The notes under the pieces: generated by a model
Told to the model about the DNA's origin: nothing
The model's database searches: none
What the model saw: only the letters and a program-made list of their open reading frames with translations
Position numbers and translations under genes: made by a program
Origin: Promethearchaeota archaeon
Lineage (GTDB): Archaea > Asgardarchaeota > Lokiarchaeia > Sigynarchaeales > SOKP01
NCBI GenBank assembly: GCA_016839905.1
Contig: JAEOTJ010000486.1
Coordinates: 1-9,944 of the forward strand
Reading direction: 5' to 3'
DNA: 9,944 nucleotides
Shown here: positions 1-6,624 of the stretch, in pieces
Layout of the letters: the number at the start of each line of letters is the position of its first letter
How positions within the stretch are numbered: position 1 is the stretch's first letter

Positions 1-1
1 T

Positions 2-181
2 CATGGTACTGCCGATTGGATTGTAAAAGTAGAAGAAGGTAAATTAATTTATCATTCAATTCCGGAAGGTGTTGAAAAGGAATTAATTCTTATAGAAGGG
101 GCAGGACATAATAATATCTTCTCTTATGGTGTCGAGTATTTTATACCCTTAAAAAAATTTATTCAAAAATATAAAGACTGA
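2..181 (+). CDS. alpha/beta hydrolase, C-terminal fragment (5' end outside window)
   Basis: An open frame enters from the left edge and gives 59 residues before TGA. It starts with HGTADWIV, the usual strand-turn segment that carries the catalytic acid of serine alpha/beta hydrolases (Asp at fragment residue 5). It continues to IEGAGHNNI, where the His at residue 36 would be the catalytic base. The spacing of about 30 residues between acid and His is normal for the family, and the tail ends in a short amphipathic helix. The nucleophile serine and oxyanion hole lie outside the window. HGTxDxIV followed by GAGHN resembles the ABHD12/17-like and general esterase branches; the substrate cannot be told. 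The stop is 14 bases before the arcS start, so the two are probably co-transcribed, though no functional link to archaeosine is known. Confidence 0.8.
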   Translation, partial: HGTADWIVKVEEGKLIYHSIPEGVEKELILIEGAGHNNIFSYGVEYFIPLKKFIQKYKD

Positions 182-195
182 TAAAAAAAAACATT

Positions 196-2259
196 ATGAT
201 ATTTTTCGAGATTTTATCAAAGAAAATTGGTTTCTCTCGTATTGGACGATTTCCCAAATCAAATATATTAAAAAAACACTTAATAACCCCTCACATACTA
301 ATCCCAATTAATAAGACATTAATGAAACAGTTTAATTTTCTTAAGGAATTCTTAGACCACGATACATTCATCATAAATGATGAAAAATTCCTGAAAAGGG
401 ACTTTTTATTAGAAAAGTTCAAAAATGGGGGAGTGATTTATACCCATAATGGAACTCTGGATGAATTTCATAACATTTTTGAGAAGAAGTTTAATATTTT
501 TAAAGAATATAATATATTTGCATCCTTTCCGTTCAATGTACCAACAACTACAATCAGTAAAGAATTTGCAGAAAGAGAAATTGAAGAATATCTAAGTAAA
601 GTGGAAAATATATTAAAAAAATATTCATATTTTTATTTTGGGCTAAACATTAAGCTGTTTGGTTATCCTGAATTAATTAATAAATATATACCTCTTATTC
701 AAAAGAATGAAAAGATACGAGTATTAAACCTAGCTGATTTATTTGATAATTTTAAAGATTTTAGAGGCATTATAAAAGTTGTTGTTAAAATTAAACAAGA
801 ACTTGATAACAATATAGCAATTTTAGCTTCTGGCCGGATTATTCCTAAATATTATCCCATTTTAGTCTATTTAGGTGTTGATATAATTGATACTTCTTAT
901 CTTCTATATATATCAGCCGAAAATTTTTATGATACAATTGAATACCTATTACCAATTTATAAAATCAAGAAATTACCATGTTCTTGCATTGCTTGTAGAG
1001 GCAAATTAAAAAATCTAATAACTGAAAAGCATTCCTCCGAAAAAATTGATTTATTATGTCTCCATAACCTAATCATGGCAAAAACTTACATGAATAAGAT
1101 TATACAATACCTTAATTATGAAGATTTTCGTGCATTTGTAGAAAAAACCTCTCTAGATGATACTAATATCATTTCTTTACTGAAGATATGTGATAAAGAA
1201 TACTATGATATTTTAAAGAATGAAACACCCATAACTCAAAAGGTTCAGAAGGTAAATTGTCTCGGTCCTTCTTCATATTATAGACCTGATTTTCAAACTT
1301 TTAGGAAAAGAATAGTAGAACGATTTAAACCGGAACCATGGACGAAGATTATTATACTTCTCCCTTGTTCTGCTACAAAACCATATTCAGAATCCCCCTC
1401 ACATAAAAAATTCTTGAGTATTCTTAGGAAGTTTCCCGAGTTCCCCAGTTTTCAAGAAATAATTATAACATCCCCTCTTGGTGCAATTCCCAGACAATTG
1501 GAGAATGTATATCCCGGGAATTCTTATGATATTTCGGTTACAGGAGATTGGGACCATGAGGAAATTCAAATAGCGTCAAATATGTTTGAAGAAATTATTA
1601 AAAAATATGATAAAAACATCCCTATTATAGATCATTTAGGTAGAGATAGAGTTGCGGTAGGGATTAATACAGATTCTTTTTTAGGCCATGAGCTCCATTA
1701 TTCATCTCATAAAGATAGCACATCTAAAAAATCACTTCAAAATTTAGAAAAAGTAATTCAGAGATTACTGGATAAAAATAGTTCACATATAGAAGTAGAT
1801 AAAGGGTTAACAGATACCTGGAGTAGAAAGTTTAGGAAAATTTTAGATTATCAGTACGGGATAGGTTCCGGAGAAAAAGTCATTCCAAATGGCATTAAAA
1901 TTAGGAAAAATAGGGAAAATACAAAGATTCAACTAGTGGAATCTAATTCAAAAACAATTTTAGGAAATTTTAGAATCGATACTGGTCAAATTGCTTTATC
2001 ATTAAAAGGAGCAGCAAAATTAGTTCCTTTTGATGAGTGCTCAAAATATTTAGTTTTTGATGGAGAAAAAATAGAGGGTAATACTCTTTTTCGCCCCGGA
2101 ATAATCGCCCACAGTCAAGATTTAATGCCCGATGAGATTGTTCTAATTTTTAATAAAAATAAGACAGATATTATAGCTTTTGGACAACTACTAGTAAGTA
2201 GTAAATTTATCCAAAATTCTAAGTCAGGGAGAATAGCTAAGATTTATGATAAAAAATGA
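196..2259 (+). CDS. arcS: archaeosine synthase alpha subunit ArcS (TGT-like, with PUA domain)
   Basis: 687 residues. ArcS attaches lysine to preQ0 at position 15 of the tRNA D-loop, and RaSEA then cleaves the adduct to archaeosine. Residues 1-300 form a TGT-like barrel: the start (FEILSKKIGFSRIGRF) matches family N-termini, GVDIIDTSYLLY (228-239) matches the TGT GVDxFDS strand, and a zinc site C262-x-C264-x2-C267-x22-H290 has exactly TGT spacing. The ArcS-specific signature is LPCSATKPYSESPSH (389-403), with Lys395 in the PCSxxKPYxxSxxH motif, followed by VTGDWDHEE (448-456). A PUA RNA-binding domain fills about 592-687. Length is normal for two-domain euryarchaeal-type ArcS. There is no clear Shine-Dalgarno; translation may be coupled to the hydrolase 14 bases upstream. 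The last 14 bases overlap the RaSEA gene. It is distinct from ArcTGT, which is not in the window. Confidence 0.93.
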   Translation: MIFFEILSKKIGFSRIGRFPKSNILKKHLITPHILIPINKTLMKQFNFLKEFLDHDTFIINDEKFLKRDFLLEKFKNGGVIYTHNGTLDEFHNIFEKKFNIFKEYNIFASFPFNVPTTTISKEFAEREIEEYLSKVENILKKYSYFYFGLNIKLFGYPELINKYIPLIQKNEKIRVLNLADLFDNFKDFRGIIKVVVKIKQELDNNIAILASGRIIPKYYPILVYLGVDIIDTSYLLYISAENFYDTIEYLLPIYKIKKLPCSCIACRGKLKNLITEKHSSEKIDLLCLHNLIMAKTYMNKIIQYLNYEDFRAFVEKTSLDDTNIISLLKICDKEYYDILKNETPITQKVQKVNCLGPSSYYRPDFQTFRKRIVERFKPEPWTKIIILLPCSATKPYSESPSHKKFLSILRKFPEFPSFQEIIITSPLGAIPRQLENVYPGNSYDISVTGDWDHEEIQIASNMFEEIIKKYDKNIPIIDHLGRDRVAVGINTDSFLGHELHYSSHKDSTSKKSLQNLEKVIQRLLDKNSSHIEVDKGLTDTWSRKFRKILDYQYGIGSGEKVIPNGIKIRKNRENTKIQLVESNSKTILGNFRIDTGQIALSLKGAAKLVPFDECSKYLVFDGEKIEGNTLFRPGIIAHSQDLMPDEIVLIFNKNKTDIIAFGQLLVSSKFIQNSKSGRIAKIYDKK

Positions 2260-3313
2260 TATACTTTCAGAGAAAATTAAGAATTTAAGAAAAAAAGCTC
2301 TGAAAAAGAGAAAAGACCAAGATTTAGATGAGCCTATTTCTTTTTGGATTAAGGAGGATCGACTTATTAACGAGATTGGAAAAGAATTTACGATTATTCT
2401 TAGATCTAAGGGTTGTAATTGGGCTCTTGGTGAAAGCGGTGGATGCTCCATGTGTGGATATGTTCAAGACTCAAGTAGTAAGTATGTCCAGCCAGAGCAA
2501 CTTATTAACCAATTTGATTACGCTTTCCAAAGAAGACTAGAAGAAATCCGGAATGATAATAATAATTATATAATTAAAATATTTAACTCAGGATCTTTCT
2601 TTGATGATAATGAAATTATGCCAAACATTCGCACTCATATTTATAAAAAAATCAATGAAGTTAAAAATATAAAGGAAATTGTTGTAGAATCACGTCTGGA
2701 ATATATTAATAGAGATATATTATCAGATATGAATACCCACATGAATGATAAATATATAGAAATTGGAATAGGACTTGAAACAACCAATGATTATATCAGA
2801 AATAATTATATTAATAAGGGATTTTTATTTGAACAGTTTAAAGAAGCTTTAAAATTATGTAAGGAATATGATATCGGAGTAAAAGCTTATTTATTATTTA
2901 AACCTCCCTTTCTAAGCGAACAAGCAGCCATAGATGATTGTTCAATGTCTATTCAAACGCTTCTTCCGTTAGGTGTAAATTCAATCTCAATTAATCCTGT
3001 AAATATTCAAAAGGGCTCGTTAATAGAAAATCTATGGTATCAAAAGAGATATCGCCCTCCATGGTTTTATTCTCTATTCAAGTGCCTTAAAAAAGTATTA
3101 AAACAAGATTTCAAAAAAACGAGAATATTATGTGATCCATCAGGATCTGGAACGAACAGAGGTATTCATAATTGTCATAAAAGAGAGTGCAATGAATCCA
3201 TGAAATCTTCTCTTCGAGAATTTATCCTAAATCAAGATGTAAAAAAATTAAAGAAAATTGAATTTGAATGTGATTGCAAATTAAAATATCACTTGCAGAA
3301 AGACTATTGGTAA
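2246..3313 (+). CDS. radical SAM archaeosine synthase subunit RaSEA
   Basis: 355 residues. RaSEA is the radical SAM partner of ArcS that splits the lysine adduct of preQ0 to give archaeosine in tRNA. The [4Fe-4S] ligands are C57-x9-C67-x2-C70 in SKGCNWALGESGGCSMCGY; the longer first gap (C-x9-C-x2-C rather than C-x3-C-x2-C) is typical of this family and of Elp3-like relatives. FNSGSFFDDNE (113-123), ESRLEYI (149-155) and IGLETTNDYIR (175-185) are the barrel segments that bind SAM. CDPSGSGTNRGIHNC (296-310) is the distinctive C-terminal block, followed by C315 and a CDC pair (342-344), which together may hold a second metal. The start ATG lies inside arcS, overlapping it by 14 bases, so translation is probably coupled. 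A T10 tract about 80 bases past the stop would end the transcript. The adjacency with arcS makes the assignment firm. Confidence 0.92.
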   Translation: MIKNDILSEKIKNLRKKALKKRKDQDLDEPISFWIKEDRLINEIGKEFTIILRSKGCNWALGESGGCSMCGYVQDSSSKYVQPEQLINQFDYAFQRRLEEIRNDNNNYIIKIFNSGSFFDDNEIMPNIRTHIYKKINEVKNIKEIVVESRLEYINRDILSDMNTHMNDKYIEIGIGLETTNDYIRNNYINKGFLFEQFKEALKLCKEYDIGVKAYLLFKPPFLSEQAAIDDCSMSIQTLLPLGVNSISINPVNIQKGSLIENLWYQKRYRPPWFYSLFKCLKKVLKQDFKKTRILCDPSGSGTNRGIHNCHKRECNESMKSSLREFILNQDVKKLKKIEFECDCKLKYHLQKDYW

Positions 3314-3467
3314 AGATAAAAACAAATATATTTGAATTAGTTAGTTATCATCAATATTTATGCTTTTATTAGAGTTTTAATAAGGATTTAATTTTTTTTT
3401 TACACATTTTAACCATTAATCTTATATGTTAACAATCAATCAATACTATTATATTAAATAATTCATC
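3314..3467 (+). promoter_or_regulatory. intergenic: T-tract end of arcS operon and gar1 promoter region
   Basis: 154 bases without a gene. It holds a T10 tract at 3392-3401, then AT-rich DNA with two TATA-like stretches, one at about 3424-3428 and one at about 3448-3460. The first would place initiation near 3452, about 16 bases before the GTG of the gar1-like gene. The second would be too close unless the true start is downstream. A CAATCAATCAAT run sits at 3435-3446. No hairpin or ORF is seen. Confidence 0.4.
3392..3401 (+). terminator. T10 tract terminator after RaSEA
   Basis: A run of ten T residues about 80 bases downstream of the RaSEA stop, with no stem-loop before it. T-rich tracts without hairpins are the normal archaeal intrinsic terminator, so this probably ends the hydrolase-arcS-RaSEA transcript. 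Confidence 0.55.
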
Positions 3468-3728
3468 GTGATCTTTGGTTATATCTTGAATAAATGGGTA
3501 AAACTAAATTTTTCTTACCTTGGAGAATCAAAGAAAAAACATTGTATTTTCCGAGCAAGAACATGGAATAAAAATCAAAACAAAATTTTAAAAAAATCAG
3601 TTTATAATGAGACATATACAAAAGTTGGGTTCATCAAGGATATATTTGGTCCAATAACAAAACCTTTTATTTCGATTAAATCTTTAGAAACCTTTAATCC
3701 GAACGACCCACTTTATACAAAATTATGA
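3468..3728 (+). CDS. gar1: Gar1-like H/ACA ribonucleoprotein subunit
   Basis: 86 residues from a GTG start. Gar1 binds the Cbf5 pseudouridine synthase in H/ACA RNPs and helps load and release substrate RNA. The diagnostic stretch is VGFIKDIFGPITKPFISIK (residues 53-71), matching the family pattern of G-x-V-x-DIFGPV-x-x-P-[YF]-x-[SA]-[VI]-K; the N-terminal FGYILNK fits the first strand. Length is close to archaeal Gar1 (about 75-100), and the eukaryotic glycine/arginine-rich tails are absent, as expected in Archaea. The middle (about 10-50) is divergent and lysine-rich. No Shine-Dalgarno precedes the GTG, so it may be leaderless; TTG at 3486 is another possible start. The tfb gene follows after 31 bases, an adjacency also found in euryarchaea, which supports both calls. 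Confidence 0.83.
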   Translation: MIFGYILNKWVKLNFSYLGESKKKHCIFRARTWNKNQNKILKKSVYNETYTKVGFIKDIFGPITKPFISIKSLETFNPNDPLYTKL

Positions 3729-3746
3729 TAATTATTTATATAATAA

Positions 3747-3753
3747 GAAGGTG
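3747..3753 (+). promoter_or_regulatory. Shine-Dalgarno GAAGGTG that fixes the tfb start
   Basis: GAAGGTG matches the archaeal anti-Shine-Dalgarno well and ends six bases before ATT at 3760. The tfb frame contains no ATG, GTG or TTG after its upstream stop (TAA 3754-3756) until 3982, which lies beyond the zinc ribbon. The site therefore points to ATT as initiator. It also overlaps a GTG-TAA pair (3751-3756), a possible start-stop. Confidence 0.6.
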
Positions 3754-3759
3754 TAAAAT

Positions 3760-4725
3760 ATTTCAAGCTGGCAAGAAGTAAGAAAAAGTAAAGAACATAT
3801 TAATGAGGAAACTGATAGATGTTCTGAATGTGGTACGCTAGTTTTTTATGATGAGAATCGCGGGCTTTTAGTATGTGAAAAATGTGGATTAGTTCATTAT
3901 GAAAAATACATAGACCGCGGACCAGAATGGAGAGCGTTTGATGCGGATCAAAAAAAGAAAAGAACTAGGACTGGAGCGCCCATGACATATATGATACATG
4001 ATAAAGGGCTTTCGACGATGATAGACTGGAAGAATCGGGACATATTTGGGAAGGAAATCCCTGCCAAATTAAGGGGGCAGATTTATCGGCTCCGAAAATG
4101 GCAAAGTCGAATACGAGTCTCAGATGCAACTGAAAGAAACTTAACTTTTGCATTAAGCGAACTCGATAGAATGGCATCAAATTTAGACCTTCAAAAGAAT
4201 TTACGTGAATGTTCAGCAAAAATATATCGTGATGCTGTAGAAGCTCACTTGATCCGTGGTAGAAGCATCGAAGGTGTAGCTGCAGCTTCCTTATATGCGG
4301 CGTGTAGAATGTATAAAGTACCAAGGACTTTAAATGAAATTGCTGAGATTGCTCGAGTCGATAAAAAGGAAATTGGAAGATCATTTAGATTTATTTCAAA
4401 TGAATTAGGTTTAAACTTAAATCCCACTAAACCTTTAGATTATTTATCCAGATTCATATCAGAGTTAAGTCTATCTCAGGATTGTTTAAAACTTACTAAA
4501 AAAATTGTAAAAACGGCAGAAATGCGAGGTTTAACTTCTGGAAGAGGTCCAACAGGAGTGTGTGCTGCTGCAATATATGCTGCGAGTATACTTTCTAAAG
4601 AGCGGAGAACTCAAAGAAAAATCGCAAAAATTTCACAAGTAACAGAAGTTACGGTCCGAAATAGATTTAGCGAGCTAATAGAAAACCTAAACCTTGGTAT
4701 TACATTAAAAAAGAATGGAAAATAA
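3760..4725 (+). CDS. tfb: transcription initiation factor B (TFB/TFIIB homologue), probable ATT start
   Basis: 321 residues if read from ATT at 3760. TFB bridges TBP-bound promoter DNA and RNA polymerase. The zinc ribbon is C21-x2-C24 ... C39-x2-C42 (CSECG ... CEKCGLV). Then comes the conserved B-reader/linker: RGPEWRAFD (53-61), [20 protein letters not shown]. Two cyclin repeats follow at about 125-211 (ending near [11 protein letters not shown]) and 227-312 ([17 protein letters not shown], then the helix-turn-helix [20 protein letters not shown]). The match to archaeal TFB is close over the whole length. Starting at the first ATG (3982) would remove the ribbon and half the reader, so that start is very unlikely. 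In-frame TAA at 3754 leaves only AAT, ATT and later non-initiator codons, and GAAGGTG sits six bases before the ATT. A one-base indel joining ATG 3725 (overlapping the gar1 stop as ATGA) is the alternative. T6 follows the stop directly. Confidence 0.93.
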   Translation: MSSWQEVRKSKEHINEETDRCSECGTLVFYDENRGLLVCEKCGLVHYEKYIDRGPEWRAFDADQKKKRTRTGAPMTYMIHDKGLSTMIDWKNRDIFGKEIPAKLRGQIYRLRKWQSRIRVSDATERNLTFALSELDRMASNLDLQKNLRECSAKIYRDAVEAHLIRGRSIEGVAAASLYAACRMYKVPRTLNEIAEIARVDKKEIGRSFRFISNELGLNLNPTKPLDYLSRFISELSLSQDCLKLTKKIVKTAEMRGLTSGRGPTGVCAAAIYAASILSKERRTQRKIAKISQVTEVTVRNRFSELIENLNLGITLKKNGK

Positions 4726-4731
4726 TTTTTT
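4726..4731 (+). terminator. T6 tract directly after tfb stop
   Basis: Six T residues abut the tfb TAA, followed by TATATAATTC and a second T/C-rich stretch. It lies in the 54-base convergent gap before the minus-strand membrane protein gene. A likely archaeal T-tract terminator with no stem. Confidence 0.45.
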
Positions 4732-4779
4732 ATATAATTCTCTTTCCTAATTCATTAATTATATGAGATCTTTGTTTAA

Positions 4780-5319
4780 TTACCCAAAGATGGCCATAAT
4801 CACCATAGATACTATTACTAAAACACATAAAGCTAATAAAATCGACCATTTTTGATTTTTTTTTCTTATTTTTCCTTCTATCATAAAAATTAATGAAACT
4901 AATATAAGACATATTAATATTCCTCCTAAAGAAATTATCATCCCCATTCTTATTTCATAAGAATCCTTGAAGTTGTTGATAATAAAATCGTTTATAAAGA
5001 GAAACATTATTCCTATTATAATTAAGAATATAAACGTGCACATGCTTAAAAGAGAAATTAAGGCAGAAGATATTGGATGTTCTCCTTTTTCCCTAGGGAT
5101 ACTTACTAAATCAGAAGGATCAAATCCATAGTTTACATTAGTATCCATGCGTTCTTCTGAGGGATCACCTAAATCATCCTCGTCAAAATCAAAATCATGC
5201 TTGTCAAAATCAAAATCATCCTTTTTTTCTTTCTTTGTTTTTTTCTGCGTTTTTTTCTTTTTTTTTTTATGTTGATCTAAATATTCACCCGGATCACCTA
5301 AATCTTCATCAAAATCCAA
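4780..5319 (-). CDS. membrane protein with acidic/lysine-rich cytosolic head and three TM helices
   Basis: 179 residues from TTG at 5319; TAG sits immediately upstream in frame and AGGTG lies nine bases before the TTG, so the start is well bounded. The family is not recognised. Residues 1-75 are low complexity: DFDEDLGDP (2-10), a lysine run (18-33), DFDFDEDDLGDP (42-53), then FDPSDLVSIP. Three hydrophobic helices follow at about 84-109, 125-147 and 158-178, with a short basic loop (KIRKKNQK) between the last two. The positive loop and charged head suggest the N-terminus is cytosolic. The DxDED(D)LGDP unit is duplicated in protein and DNA. Asp/Lys-rich disordered heads on small membrane proteins are common in Asgard archaea; the role is unknown. 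It converges on tfb and follows the DUF1801 gene on the same strand. Confidence 0.75.
   Translation of the reverse strand: MDFDEDLGDPGEYLDQHKKKKKKTQKKTKKEKKDDFDFDKHDFDFDEDDLGDPSEERMDTNVNYGFDPSDLVSIPREKGEHPISSALISLLSMCTFIFLIIIGIMFLFINDFIINNFKDSYEIRMGMIISLGGILICLILVSLIFMIEGKIRKKNQKWSILLALCVLVIVSMVIMAIFG
5162..5304. repeat. short internal repeats coding the DFDED-LGDP heads
   Basis: GGATCACCTAAATC occurs identically at 5162-5175 and 5291-5304. GTCAAAATCAAAATCAT occurs at 5182-5198 and 5203-5219, a 21-base tandem. Both fall in the acidic head of the membrane protein and look like in-frame duplications of low-complexity coding sequence. Confidence 0.7.
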
Positions 5320-5482
5320 CTATAAAAACACCTAATTCTTATTCTTCATATTAAGTATAATAAGTTTTTGCTTGACATAAAATTATTCATAGAAACTATA
5401 TATCCAACACGATTTTTTATTCAACTAAAAAAAAGAAGATGAGATTGTAGCCCATCGTTGTATTGCTCTTCAGGGCAGGAAC
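5320..5482 (-). promoter_or_regulatory. intergenic between two minus-strand genes: terminator and promoter
   Basis: 163 bases. Reading leftwards from the DUF1801 stop there is a GC-richer stretch (about 5441-5480) in which GCCC (5450-5453) can pair with GGGC (5473-5476), then a U8 tract (A8 on the given strand, 5427-5434). Next is AT-rich DNA with a TATA-like segment around 5350-5362, suitably placed for the membrane protein gene. The foldable stretch is short and gives no clear C/D or H/ACA boxes. Confidence 0.4.
5427..5434 (-). terminator. U8 terminator downstream of DUF1801 gene
   Basis: Eight A on the given strand read as U8 on the minus strand, about 50 bases after the DUF1801 stop and shortly after a weak GCCC/GGGC stem. 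It would separate the DUF1801 transcript from the membrane protein gene. Confidence 0.45.
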
Positions 5483-5956
5483 TTATGATTTATTCCTAGT
5501 ATATATTTTTTTTACATTTTTAAAGGATTCTGTTATTAATTCTTTTAGAACAGGAATTTTCACATCCTCTAACTTATTAATATATAAGCATGACTTGCCT
5601 GTTTTATGCTTACCTATTTTATTAAGTAATTCCTCATAATTATCAAATCCATCCATGATATAAACAGAAAGGGATTGTTTTCGTGGTGAAAATCCAATTC
5701 GCAACCAATCTGCCTCTATACCACTGATATTTTTATAATGATAACTCCCAAAACCTACGATGCTATCCCCCCATATTTTAGGCTCTTCCTTAGTTATTTC
5801 CTTCATAAGTTTTAAGATTTCAAAACTATCTTCTCTTCTTTTAGGGTTCTCTACTTTTTTAAGAAAATCCTCAACATTGACATCATTTACCTTAGTTTTG
5901 GGTACATATTTGGATCCTTTTTTAGGAGATGCTTTTTTCTTTAACATATAATTCAT
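5483..5956 (-). CDS. DUF1801 domain protein (YdhG-like)
   Basis: 157 residues. The DUF1801 fold covers about 28-157. Clear signatures are RREDSFEILKLMKEIT (40-55), EPKIWGDSIVGFGSYHYK (58-75), GFSPRKQSLSVYIMDG (88-103) and GKHKTGKSCLYINKLEDV (114-131). The family is small, cytosolic and of unknown biochemical role, and is common in bacteria. The first 25 residues are a lysine-rich extension (KKKASPKKGSKYVPKTK) outside the domain. The start could be ATG at 5956 or the fourth codon, ATG at 5947. A TATA box 31 bases upstream implies a leader of only a few bases, favouring the first. The close match to bacterial-type sequences suggests an old transfer, but base composition is like its neighbours. 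It stands alone with its own promoter and terminator. Confidence 0.88.
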   Translation of the reverse strand: MNYMLKKKASPKKGSKYVPKTKVNDVNVEDFLKKVENPKRREDSFEILKLMKEITKEEPKIWGDSIVGFGSYHYKNISGIEADWLRIGFSPRKQSLSVYIMDGFDNYEELLNKIGKHKTGKSCLYINKLEDVKIPVLKELITESFKNVKKIYTRNKS

Positions 5957-5980
5957 TTAATTAACAAAAATTTAAAAATT

Positions 5981-5993
5981 TCTTTTATAAAGT
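5981..5993 (-). promoter_or_regulatory. TATA box for the DUF1801 gene
   Basis: On the minus strand the sequence reads ACTTTATAAAAGA, centred about 31 bases before ATG 5956. With the usual archaeal spacing of about 26 bases, initiation would be near 5961, giving an almost leaderless mRNA. Confidence 0.5.
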
Positions 5994-6104
5994 ATAAGAA
6001 ATTAAACCTATTTTTGAAAAAATTGAATTTAATTTTAGTTTTAAACAATTTGTAGTAATACGAAGATAATACACCATTTTATGATTTATTTTTCTCATAT
6101 TTAG

Positions 6105-6130
6105 CCTATCATACAAAAAGGGATGATAGG
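6105..6130 (+). promoter_or_regulatory. hairpin overlapping a Shine-Dalgarno upstream of the first roadblock gene
   Basis: CCTATCAT (6105-6112) and ATGATAGG (6123-6130) form a perfect 8-bp stem with a 10-base loop. The right arm contains the AGG of an AGGTG ribosome site at 6128-6132, so the stem could block ribosome binding. It sits between divergent promoters, so an operator role is also possible. Confidence 0.5.
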
Positions 6131-6139
6131 TGTAGAAAA

Positions 6140-6472
6140 ATTAATATCATAAAAGAAAAAGATGTGGATAACTTCCTTTCTATAATTGAGAATAATTTCC
6201 CAAATTTTATTGCAGGTGTAGTATGCGATCATCATGGCTTCCCGATTGCGTCAAAAATACCTAAAGGATCCAATATCCAAGAAAATGAGTTAGCTCTTCA
6301 TGCAATCGCAAAAGATAGAGACTTCTTTAATGACCCTAAATTAATGAAAGTTAAAAGAGACCTGAATCAATCGAAAAGGATAAAACTATGCATGTTATTA
6401 GAAAAATCCAATAAATATATGAATAGATTTAAAATTTTGAATAAAATCATTGAAACTCAAAATCTCTTTTAA
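6140..6472 (+). CDS. small divergent roadblock/LC7-like protein; start ATT 6140 or GTG 6164
   Basis: 102 residues from GTG 6164, or 110 from ATT 6140. Residues from the GTG: helix 2-10 (DNFLSIIEN), strand pair IAGVVCDHHGFPIASKIP (16-33), helix ENELALHAIAK (40-50), then a basic segment, strand KLCMLLE (74-80) and C-terminal helix. The G-V-V-x-D-x-x-G-x-x-I-A-S strand-turn-strand is the opening of roadblock/LC7 and profilin-like folds. The second half does not show the usual GxGxL...LGxIR blocks, so this is a divergent or shortened member, and the family call is an inference. AGGTG (6128-6132) lies seven bases before an in-frame ATT, the same arrangement as in tfb, whereas the GTG has only an A-rich leader. 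The other roadblock gene follows in the same direction after 152 bases. Confidence 0.65.
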   Translation: MNIIKEKDVDNFLSIIENNFPNFIAGVVCDHHGFPIASKIPKGSNIQENELALHAIAKDRDFFNDPKLMKVKRDLNQSKRIKLCMLLEKSNKYMNRFKILNKIIETQNLF

Positions 6473-6624
6473 TTAACAGCAGGCATGTATATAGAATCTT
6501 TATTATTCTATGCCGTACAAAAAATAAGTATTTCACTAAAATTTTTAAATTTCAACTTTATTAATAAATAAAGGAAGAAAGATATAATTTTTAAAAAAAT
6601 AAATATAGAAGAGTTGTCAAATTA
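6473..6624 (+). promoter_or_regulatory. intergenic with hairpin and promoter of second roadblock gene
   Basis: 152 bases. A hairpin at 6482-6514 pairs GGCAT and AGAAT (separated by a GTATAT bulge) with ATTCTATGCC across a 7-base loop. The rest is AT-rich. GATATAATTTTT at 6581-6592 is a plausible TATA box about 38 bases before TTG 6625, giving a leader of roughly a dozen bases. No further gene is seen. Confidence 0.45.

Noticed and set aside
3725..3781. ATG overlapping the gar1 stop as ATGA, as a possible tfb start
   Set aside because: That frame ends after 18 codons and its translation does not look like TFB. It would need an indel to join the TFB frame; kept only as the alternative to ATT.
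3965..4384. 139-codon minus-strand frame opposite tfb
   Set aside because: Antisense shadow of a strongly conserved gene; no domain-like sequence and no start signals.
3982..4725. TFB starting at the first ATG (247 residues)
   Set aside because: It would remove the zinc ribbon and most of the B-reader, which are clearly encoded in the same frame just upstream.
5435..5480. Possible C/D-box guide RNA (GATGAGA, and CTGA on the minus strand)
   Set aside because: No full set of C, D', C', D boxes with proper spacing on either strand; better explained as the 3' end and terminator of the DUF1801 transcript.
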